Below are positions 43,301-49,207 of a DNA stretch of 49,207 nucleotides, in pieces. Numbering within the stretch: the stretch's first letter is position 1; each line of letters begins with the position of its first letter. A model generated the notes under the pieces. The model saw nothing but the letters and a program-made list of their open reading frames with translations, was not told the DNA's origin and made no database searches. This DNA is from Anaerolineales bacterium (GTDB lineage: Bacteria; Chloroflexota; Anaerolineae; Anaerolineales; UBA11579). The stretch is taken from contig JAHCIH010000013.1 of the NCBI GenBank assembly GCA_026129335.1, positions 1 through 49,207 of the forward strand, given 5' to 3'. The translations under genes were made by a program, and so were the position numbers.

Positions 43301-45511
43301 GTAGCGCTGGCCCTGGCGCTGCTGGGCGGCGCGGCCGCCTGGGCGCAGCGCGCCGCGCTGTGCGCCGAGTGGGCCGCGCACAAACGGCGCTTCCTGCAGG
43401 TCGAGCTGCTCTTCCTGGCCTTCTTCCTGCTGCTGCTTTTCGCCCGCTTCATGAACCCGGATATATGGCATCCGGCTTTCGGCGGCGAAAAGCCGATGGA
43501 CTTCGCCTATTTCAATGCCGTGCTCAAGAGCAGCAGCTTCCCGCCCTACGACCCCTGGTTCGCCGGCGGCTACATCAATTATTACTACTGGGGCTTCGTG
43601 CTGGTCGGCTCGCTGGTCAAGCTGCTCGGCATCGTCCCCGCGGTGGCCTACAACCTGGTACTGCCCAGCCTGTTCGCCATGCTGGCGCTGGGCGCCTACA
43701 GCCTCGCCTGGAACCTGTGGACTGCCTGGTCCGCCGGGCGGCGGACGCGCGTCTCGCCCGAGCTGGCCGGGCTGGCCGCCGCGGCGGCCACGGTGCTGCT
43801 GGGCAACCTGGCCAGCTTCGGCACCTTCTTCACCGCCTACGCCCGCCTGGGCAGCGAAGGCGCCTTCAGCGCGGAAAGCGGCCTGTTCACCCAAATCGGC
43901 TGGATGCTGCGCGGGCTGATGATGGGCCTGGGCGGCCAGTCGCCGCCGATCGGCCTGGGCGACTGGTATTGGACGCCCACGCGCATCATCCGCGCCCTGA
44001 ACGGCGAGAGCGGCCCGATCTCCGAGTTCCCGTTGTTCACCTTCACCTACGCCGATCTGCACGCCCACATGATCGCCCTGCCGGTCACCCTGCTGGGCCT
44101 GGCCTGGGCCGCCTCGGCGGTGCTCAGCAAGGCCTGGAATGGCTTGCGCAACCCCTGGCAGGCGGCCGCCTCGCTGGTGTTGGGGGCGCTGGTGCTGGGC
44201 AGCCTGCGGCCGATCAACACCTGGGACCTGCCCACTTACCTGCTGATCGGCGTGCTGGCGCTGGGCTACGCGCTGTGGCGCTATGGGCGGCCGGGCAAGT
44301 TAGCTGGCAAGCTGCCGCCCTGGCTGCTGGCCGGGGGCGGGGCTGCCGCCCTGGTTGCGCTGAGCGTGCTGGCCTACCAGCCGTTCATGGCCTGGTACCG
44401 CCAGGGCTACGCCTCAGTGGAGCTGTGGAGCGGCTCGCACACGCCCAGCGCGGCCTATTTCAACCACTGGGGCATCTTCCTGTTCTTGATCGTCGCCTGG
44501 CTGGTTTGGGAAACCCGCCAGTGGCTGGCCAGCACCCCCGTCTCGGCGCTGCGCAAGCTGGAACCTTACCTGGGGTTGGTCATTGCCGCCGCCGCCCTGC
44601 TCTTATTCGCCCTGGCCGTGCTGACCATCATGGAAGTGCACATCGCCTGGTTGGCGCTGCCGCTGCTGGCCTGGGCGGGGCTGCTCTTCTTCCGCCCCGG
44701 CCTGGCCGAGGTGAAGCGGCTGGTCGTGTTCCTGGTCGGCACCGGCCTGTTCCTCACCCTGCTGGTCGAAGTCATCCGCCTGCAAGGCGATGTTTCGCGC
44801 ATGAATACTGTCTTCAAGTTCTATCTGCAAGCCTGGGTGCTGCTGGGCGGCAGCGCGGCCCTGGCGCTGGCCTGGACCCTGGAGGACATCGCCGAGTGGG
44901 CGGCCGGCTGGCGCACTTTCTGGCAGACTGCCGCGGCGATACTGCTGGCTTGCGGGGCGCTGTTCCTCTTGCAGGGCGCCACGGCCAAAATGGCCGACCG
45001 CATGACGCAGGACGCGCCGCGCGGCCTGGACGGCATGGCCTACATGCAGCACGCCTTCTACTTCGACCGCGACCAGCGACTGGATCTCTCGCAAGACCAT
45101 GCCGCCATTCGCTGGCTGCAGGAGAACGTCGCCGGGTCGCCGGTGATCATTGAAGCGCACACCAGCGAATATCGCTGGGGTGGGCGCATCAGCGTCTACA
45201 CCGGCCTGCCTGCGGTGCTGGGCTGGAACTGGCACCAGCGCCAGCAGCGCGAGTTCGTGCCGGGCAACGACATTTGGGGCCGCGTGGCCGAAATCGAGAA
45301 CTTCTACACCACGACCGACCCGGCCCAGGCCCGGGCAATCCTGGACAAATACGGAGTGAGCTACATCATCCTCGGCCAGTTGGAGCGCGCCTTTTACCCG
45401 GGCGAGGGGCTGGCCAAGTTCGCCGAGGCGGAGGGGCGCCTGTGGCGGGCCGTCTTCCGCCTCAACGACACGGTCATCTATGAAGTCATCCGGGAGAGCG
45501 CGGCGCCATGA
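40307..45511 (+). CDS. Giant membrane protein: GT39-like domain fused to DUF2298 (YYY) domain
   Basis: A 1734-residue protein. Residues 1-450 are a GT-C unit with many hydrophobic segments; the first external loop has GDTMHLHPDERFMNQVV with the acidic pair expected of GT39 enzymes. About 450-930 is mainly a soluble, beta-rich region. From about 930 to 1734 is a second polytopic unit of the DUF2298/'Chlor_Arch_YYY' family: GGEKPMDFAYFNAVLKSSSFPPYDPWFAGGYINYYYWGFV near 1060-1095, EFPLFTFTYADLHAHMIALP, and SRMNTVFKFYLQAWVLLGG near 1495. A small soluble tail (NVAGSPVIIEAHTSEYRWGGRIS...) ends it. The family function is unknown; surface glycan or lipoprotein assembly is inferred from context. It overlaps the next gene by ATGA. 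Confidence 0.85.
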   Translation: MPKTNRRLTLITDLVALLILLAAATLRFSGLGWGDTMHLHPDERFMNQVVAALQPAESLQQYFDTHNSPLNPNNRGFGFFVYGNLPVTLVRYVAEAVNLATYDQAQLVGRPLSALADLCVVALVFLIAARLFDRRVALLAMTFSALAVMQIQQSHFWTVDNFVNCFSLLALYFAVRIATGKGDFSRGDFVWFGLAFGMALASKASLFPLALTLPIAAGLRVWALPAAQREEAAWRAFRLLMLGGALSFLAFRVFQPYAFQGLGVAGWLANIGTAVGAAEGALDKVRAGLIALLGLNPHWVETMQTLSAQISGDADWPPSMQWARRPLWFGLRNIVGWGLGPPLALVCLGGLLWASWRIARGDWHKPPALLWAWGLFYFIWQSSAFNPTMRYFLPFYPVLVIFGAWGLVQLWDAGKGQRAWLRPAALALGAVALLGAGAWAWAFSQIYQQDISRMQSARWVYQNLPGPLTLNYQHEGEQLNQPLPASYGFAYGADTPLFSSFTARHEGLLTQITFKYVLAPVFVEIRGGPEGEAQLLRLSQVVDLLSLAPGESTRVEFELPIEVMADPGASYQVRLLLPAGQGLVNVQSVELRNTQVIEVPPQQLLGAPEVLELGGELAATQPGPYSVAPDRLSVQLGPAGPLELAPLEASLQISSQENGDVLLEQPVSLQLGTSRSELGSEQVIVLQRPLEAQLGQPFYLQLTLHSGSAQFWGTAVANETSWDDGQPPRLDGYDGFGGIYQGDLNFEMYWNEDEAKRQRFLNTLDDAEYLFITSSRQWGSLPRLPERFPLVVAYYRALLGCPEERSIEACYVEAQVDTAGNAFGFELIHIFENAPQLGPWKINDQAAEEAFTVYDHPKVFIFKKTSDYDPQQWTQYLSQVDLSQVVHVTPKQAGRGGPLPNLQMQGDRLAQQQAGGTWAELFDTQSLLNRSPWVSALAWYLALAALGIAVYPILRWTLPGLADGGYPLARLAGLLLLSYFAWLPASLGLAHSRGLLAAVALALALLGGAAAWAQRAALCAEWAAHKRRFLQVELLFLAFFLLLLFARFMNPDIWHPAFGGEKPMDFAYFNAVLKSSSFPPYDPWFAGGYINYYYWGFVLVGSLVKLLGIVPAVAYNLVLPSLFAMLALGAYSLAWNLWTAWSAGRRTRVSPELAGLAAAAATVLLGNLASFGTFFTAYARLGSEGAFSAESGLFTQIGWMLRGLMMGLGGQSPPIGLGDWYWTPTRIIRALNGESGPISEFPLFTFTYADLHAHMIALPVTLLGLAWAASAVLSKAWNGLRNPWQAAASLVLGALVLGSLRPINTWDLPTYLLIGVLALGYALWRYGRPGKLAGKLPPWLLAGGGAAALVALSVLAYQPFMAWYRQGYASVELWSGSHTPSAAYFNHWGIFLFLIVAWLVWETRQWLASTPVSALRKLEPYLGLVIAAAALLLFALAVLTIMEVHIAWLALPLLAWAGLLFFRPGLAEVKRLVVFLVGTGLFLTLLVEVIRLQGDVSRMNTVFKFYLQAWVLLGGSAALALAWTLEDIAEWAAGWRTFWQTAAAILLACGALFLLQGATAKMADRMTQDAPRGLDGMAYMQHAFYFDRDQRLDLSQDHAAIRWLQENVAGSPVIIEAHTSEYRWGGRISVYTGLPAVLGWNWHQRQQREFVPGNDIWGRVAEIENFYTTTDPAQARAILDKYGVSYIILGQLERAFYPGEGLAKFAEAEGRLWRAVFRLNDTVIYEVIRESAAP

Positions 45512-47925
45512 ACGAGTTACTCGGCGCATTCGGTTGGTACCTGCTGTTGGCCGGGTTGGGCTGGCTAGTCCTACCCATTGGCTATCGCTTTCTGGGCGCC
45601 CTGGCGGACAAAGGCTACGCTTTCCTGCGCCCGCTGGGGCTGCTGCTGTGGGCCCTCATCTTTTGGGCGCTGGGCAGCTACGGACTGCTGCCCAACAATC
45701 CCGGCGGCATCCTCGCCGCGGCACTCCTGCTGGGCGGGCTGAGCTGGTGGGCAGCCCGTGGGCTGCGCCCCGGCGAATTGCGCGATTGGCTGCGCGGGCA
45801 GCGCCGCACGGTGCTGGCCATGGAGGCGCTGTTCTTGCTGGCTTTCGTGTTCATGCTCTGGGTGCGGGCCGCCCGCCCGGAGATCAACCACACCGAGCAG
45901 CCCATGGAACTGGCCTTTATCAACGCCATCCTGCGCTCGCCCGCCCTGCCCCCGCACGACCCTTGGCTCTCCGGCTTCTCCATCTCCTACTATTACCTGG
46001 GCTATGTGATGGTCGCCATGCTCGCCCAGCTGCTGGGGCTCCACGGCTCGGTGGCCTTCAACCTGGGTCTGGTGACCGTGTTCGCCAGCACTGCGCTGGC
46101 CGCCTACGGCCTGGCCTACAACCTGCTGATGGCCTACAAACCGGCCCTGCAGCGCAGCCTGCTGTGGCTGGCCGGCCTGGCCCCGCTGCTGGTGCTCCTG
46201 CTGGGCAACGGCGGCGCGCTGCTAGAAGTGGCCCATGCCCGCCACGCGCTCTGGGAGCCCGGCGCCGACGGGGCACTGCAGTCGGCTTTCTGGACCTGGC
46301 TGGACGTGGACGAGCTCTCCAACCCGCCTTTCGGCGAGCCAGGCTGGGCGCCGCGCAATTACGGCACCGGCTCGTGGTGGTGGTGGCGTTCCTCGCGCAT
46401 TGTCAACGACCGCGACCTGAACGGCTTCGACCAGGAGGTCATCGACGAGTTCCCCGCCTTCTCATTCACCCTGGGCGACCTGCACCCGCACGTGCTCTCG
46501 ATGCCCTTTGTGATGCTGGCCACCGCGCTGGCCTTCAACCTGTACCTGGGCGGGGGAGAACGTCGCGAGCCGCTGCCGCTGCTGGACTTCCATATCCGGG
46601 CCGAAGACCTCGCCTTCGCCGCGGTGTTGCTCGGCGGGCTGGCCTTCTTGAATATTTGGGACTTCCCCATCTACGCCGCCTTGTACGGCCTGGCCTACAT
46701 TCTGCGCCGCGGGCAGCAGGCCGGCTGGCAGCGCGATTTGTTCTTCGAACTGCTCGCCCTGGGGCTGGTACTGCTCATCGCCGGCGTGGTGGCTTACCTG
46801 CCCTTCTACCTCGGCTTCACCTCGCAGGCCGGCGGTATCCTGCCCAACCTGGTCAACCCCTCACGCGGGGCGCATTTATGGATCATGTTCGGCTGGCTGT
46901 GGCTGCCGCTACTCGCCTGGTTGCTCTGGCTGTGGAAACGCTCTGGCTGGAAAGGCCTGCTGCCCGGCCTGCTCTACGGGTTGGCCGCTGTTGCCGGCCT
47001 GTGGGCGCTTTCGCTGCTGCTTACTTGGCTGTACGCCACCTTTCTGCCGGGGATGGAACTGGGCCAGGCGATTACCTCGCAGGGCAACCTGAGCGACGTG
47101 CTGGCGGCCGGCTTGCAGCGCCGCCTGGCGGCGGCCGGCGGCTGGCTGAGCCTGGCCGCCCTTCTGGGCCTGGTGATCGGCCTGCTGGCCGCCCGGCCGC
47201 GGCGCGAAAAGGGTGCGCCAATGGGCGCGGCGCAGGGCTTCGTGCTGCTGATGGTCTTGATGGGCACGCTGCTGGTGACCGCACCCGAGTTCATCTACCT
47301 GCGCGACCACTTCGGCACGCGCATGAACACCGTATTCAAGTTCTATTTCCAGGCCTGGCAGCTGTGGGCAGTCGCCGCCGCGGTGGGCATCGTGGTGCTA
47401 CTACACGAGCTGTGCCGGGGGGCGCGGGCGGCTTTCGCCGGCCTGCTGGCGCTGGTCCTGGCCGCCGGGCTGCTCTTCCCGCTCTACTCGTTCTCGGACA
47501 TCACCCGCAACCCTGCCGGCAGCCTGGACGGCGCCAGCTACCTGCCGGCAGACGTGCGCGCCGCCATCGACTGGCTGCGCGCCGCACCGCTGGGCGTGCT
47601 CGCCGAGGCGGTGGGCGCCAGCTACGACAGCTCCACTACGCGCTTCTCGACCTTCAGCGGCCAGCCCACCCTGATGGGCTGGCCGGGCCACGAAGGCCAG
47701 TGGCGCGGCGGCAATGTGGACTGGACGCGCCTGGACCAGTTGCGCGCGCTGTACAGCACGAGCGACTGGCGCACGGCCCAGGCGATTATCAAGCAGTACG
47801 AGATTAAATACATCGTGATCAGCCCGGCGGAGCGCAACAGCTACGCGGTGGACGAGAGCAAGTTCAGCCAGAACCTGTCCCTCGTCTTCCAAAGCGAGAG
47901 CGTCACCATTTACCAAGTACCCTAG
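45508..47925 (+). CDS. DUF2298 (YYY) family membrane protein
   Basis: An 805-residue polytopic membrane protein, a shorter paralogue of the C-terminal half of the preceding gene. Matching landmarks are TEQPMELAFINAILRSPALPPHDPWLSGFSISYYYLGYVM near residues 130-165, EFPAFSFTLGDLHPHVLSMPF, FLNIWDFPIYAALYG and TRMNTVFKFYFQAWQLW near 605. The C-terminal soluble tail (AAIDWLRAAPLGVLAEAVGASYDSSTTRFSTFSG) resembles that of the upstream protein. ATG 45508 overlaps the upstream stop. The tandem arrangement suggests duplication and possibly a heteromeric complex. No biochemical function is established for the family as far as I know. Confidence 0.87.
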   Translation: MNELLGAFGWYLLLAGLGWLVLPIGYRFLGALADKGYAFLRPLGLLLWALIFWALGSYGLLPNNPGGILAAALLLGGLSWWAARGLRPGELRDWLRGQRRTVLAMEALFLLAFVFMLWVRAARPEINHTEQPMELAFINAILRSPALPPHDPWLSGFSISYYYLGYVMVAMLAQLLGLHGSVAFNLGLVTVFASTALAAYGLAYNLLMAYKPALQRSLLWLAGLAPLLVLLLGNGGALLEVAHARHALWEPGADGALQSAFWTWLDVDELSNPPFGEPGWAPRNYGTGSWWWWRSSRIVNDRDLNGFDQEVIDEFPAFSFTLGDLHPHVLSMPFVMLATALAFNLYLGGGERREPLPLLDFHIRAEDLAFAAVLLGGLAFLNIWDFPIYAALYGLAYILRRGQQAGWQRDLFFELLALGLVLLIAGVVAYLPFYLGFTSQAGGILPNLVNPSRGAHLWIMFGWLWLPLLAWLLWLWKRSGWKGLLPGLLYGLAAVAGLWALSLLLTWLYATFLPGMELGQAITSQGNLSDVLAAGLQRRLAAAGGWLSLAALLGLVIGLLAARPRREKGAPMGAAQGFVLLMVLMGTLLVTAPEFIYLRDHFGTRMNTVFKFYFQAWQLWAVAAAVGIVVLLHELCRGARAAFAGLLALVLAAGLLFPLYSFSDITRNPAGSLDGASYLPADVRAAIDWLRAAPLGVLAEAVGASYDSSTTRFSTFSGQPTLMGWPGHEGQWRGGNVDWTRLDQLRALYSTSDWRTAQAIIKQYEIKYIVISPAERNSYAVDESKFSQNLSLVFQSESVTIYQVP

Positions 47926-47950
47926 CGGGGGTGAGCCCGAATGGCTCGGC

Positions 47951-47956
47951 TATAAT
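47951..47956 (+). promoter_or_regulatory. -10 box upstream of the last GT-C gene
   Basis: Consensus TATAAT ending 10 bases before ATG 47967, giving a very short leader. No clear -35. Confidence 0.5.
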
Positions 47957-47966
47957 GAGCCCGGCC

Positions 47967-49207
47967 ATGCAAAAACCCAACGGCCCCAGCCGGGGCCAGT
48001 TCTTCTTCATCCTCATTTTGCTGCTCGCCTTTGGGCTGCGCTTCGTGAACCTGGGCCAGCTGCCGCTGAGCGAATTCGAAGCCCGTGCCGCCCTGGCAGC
48101 GGATGCCCTGGCCCACGGCCAGCCCGGCGACCTGGGGGCGCAGCCCGGCTATGCATTGCTGACCAGCCTGCTCTTCCGCCTGCTGCCCAGCAGCAACTTC
48201 CTCGCCCGCCTGTGGCCCGCGCTGGCCGGCCTGGCGCTGGTCGCCCTGCCCTATTTCTGGCGGGACAAGTTGGGCCATAAAACTGCCCTGGTCTTCACCC
48301 TGCTGCTGGCGCTGGACCCCGGCCAGGCGGCCCTGGCCCGCCTCGCCGGCGGGTACAGCCTGGCGCTGAGCGCCGGGTTGTGGGCCGCCAGCTTGTTGGC
48401 CCGCGGACGGGCGTTGACTGCCGGCGTGCTCGCCGCGGCCGCCCTGCTGGCCGGGCCGAGCCTGTATTTTGGACTGGTCGCTGCCGGGCTGGCCTGGTTG
48501 GTCGCCCGCCCGCAGTTGCCCGCGTTGCCCTGGCGTAAAGCGCTGCCGCCCCTGCTGATCACTCTGGCGTTGGGCGGCACTCTGCTGCTCAGCGCCCCGC
48601 AGGGCATCGCCGGCGCGGGGCTGACCCTGGCCGGCTTCCTCTTCGGCCAGGCGCAACTAGCGCCGGCCTCGATTGGCCGGGTGCTCTTCGCCCTGCTGGG
48701 CTACGGGCTGCCCGCGCTGGGTTTCGGGCTGCTACATCTGCTGCGCCGCCGCGACTCAGTCACCCTGCCGGCGGCGGCGTTCGCCGCGGCGGCCCTGCTG
48801 CTGGTGCTGCTGCACCCGCAGCGTCAGGTCGCCGACCTGGCCTGGGTCTTATTGCCGCTGTGGGGGCTGGCCGCCGCCGAAATCAGCCTCCATCTGCGCG
48901 CGCCGGTTGAAGAGCCCTGGGCGACCTACGGCCAATTTGGCCTCATCAGTCTATTCTCAATATTTTTGGCCATCTTGTTGGCCCAAACAAGCAGCGGAAC
49001 CTACCTGCTCTTTTTTGAGCCGGGCCGCCTGCTCCCGGTGGTGAACACGCAGCTGGGCTTGGCCTTGATGGTGCTACTGGTCGCCGCGGCGGCCAGCCTG
49101 CTCATCGGCCTGGGCTGGTCCGGCCGCGCCGCAATACAGGGCTTGGCCTGGAGCCTGAGCCTCACCGCCTGCCTCTGCTTGCTGGCCGCCGGCAGCCGCT
49201 ATGGCCG
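47967..49207 (+). CDS. GT-C fold membrane glycosyltransferase-like protein (partial, runs off the right edge)
   Basis: About 413 codons are visible before the window ends. The N-terminus is a hydrophobic segment FFFILILLLAFGLRFVNLG followed by LPLSEFEARAALAADAL, the acidic first-loop pattern of GT39-like enzymes. Many hydrophobic segments alternate with short loops, including LLPSSNFLARLWPALAGL, as in other GT-C proteins. ATG 47967 is chosen, with TATAAT just upstream; an in-frame ATG at 47955 overlaps the -10 box and is unlikely. It follows the DUF2298 pair by 41 bases and continues the surface-glycan cluster. Confidence 0.75.
   Translation, partial: MQKPNGPSRGQFFFILILLLAFGLRFVNLGQLPLSEFEARAALAADALAHGQPGDLGAQPGYALLTSLLFRLLPSSNFLARLWPALAGLALVALPYFWRDKLGHKTALVFTLLLALDPGQAALARLAGGYSLALSAGLWAASLLARGRALTAGVLAAAALLAGPSLYFGLVAAGLAWLVARPQLPALPWRKALPPLLITLALGGTLLLSAPQGIAGAGLTLAGFLFGQAQLAPASIGRVLFALLGYGLPALGFGLLHLLRRRDSVTLPAAAFAAAALLLVLLHPQRQVADLAWVLLPLWGLAAAEISLHLRAPVEEPWATYGQFGLISLFSIFLAILLAQTSSGTYLLFFEPGRLLPVVNTQLGLALMVLLVAAAASLLIGLGWSGRAAIQGLAWSLSLTACLCLLAAGSRYG

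Noticed and set aside
42269..44068. A 599-codon leftward frame within the giant GT/DUF2298 gene
   Set aside because: Gln/Ala/Gly/Val-rich antisense frame typical of high-GC sequence; no domain.
45480..47807. A 775-codon rightward frame overlapping the DUF2298 gene
   Set aside because: Arg/Ala/Gly/Pro-rich without membrane pattern; the overlapping frame has clear DUF2298 motifs.

Overview
The window is a continuous, gene-dense, high-GC bacterial chromosome segment with about 33 protein-coding genes. I see no rRNA, tRNA, CRISPR array, insertion sequence or phage gene. The gene content points to the phylum Chloroflexota, probably an Anaerolineae-like lineage. The main reasons are a topoisomerase I with an extra N-terminal zinc ribbon, a mevalonate kinase together with an archaeal-type isopentenyl phosphate kinase, and two tandem DUF2298 ('YYY') giant membrane proteins of a family known mainly from Chloroflexi and archaea. 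The taxonomic call is inference; no marker was searched.

Layout. 1-7459: the 5' part of recJ (leftward, cut by the window edge), a yvcK-pgk-tpiA glycolysis operon, upp (leftward), then ruvB-queA. 7452-14559, all leftward: a five-GAF HD-GYP c-di-GMP phosphodiesterase, a pair of very small genes (a 71-residue NHLP-like protein and a 61-residue peptide built of four copies of a glycine-rich 14-residue repeat), and a 1076-residue MalT/SARP-type regulator. 14663-23218: a pyrimidine-nucleoside phosphorylase, degV (leftward), rpsP-khpA-rimM, dprA, a mannose-1-phosphate guanylyltransferase and topA. 23332-30573: an unknown membrane protein, a leftward ipk-dgt-greA operon, an ArsR-ArsC fusion, leftward mevalonate kinase plus a UbiA-type prenyltransferase, and tlyA. 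30581-35106: a membrane diguanylate cyclase (leftward), lepA and a flippase-like membrane protein. 35111-49207: a rightward surface-glycan cluster with an NDP-sugar epimerase, a GT4 glycosyltransferase, a methyltransferase, a GT-C protein, two DUF2298 proteins and a third GT-C protein cut by the right edge.

How genes work together. IPK and mevalonate kinase supply isoprenoid precursors, and the UbiA-type enzyme next door uses polyprenyl phosphate. The GDP-mannose enzyme, epimerase, glycosyltransferases and flippase-like proteins fit a lipid-linked surface glycan pathway. Both a cyclase and a phosphodiesterase for c-di-GMP are present.

Expression. Many genes here (yvcK, ruvB, the pyrimidine phosphorylase, tlyA, lepA, probably ubiA and the last gene) have a TATAAT-like box only 6-9 bases before the start codon and no Shine-Dalgarno sequence, which indicates leaderless transcripts. 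The two small peptide genes at 10764-11194 instead have strong Shine-Dalgarno sequences, a candidate promoter with an overlapping palindrome, and a strong upstream terminator. This small-peptide locus is the best candidate for an undescribed system in the window. No modification enzyme is visible near it.
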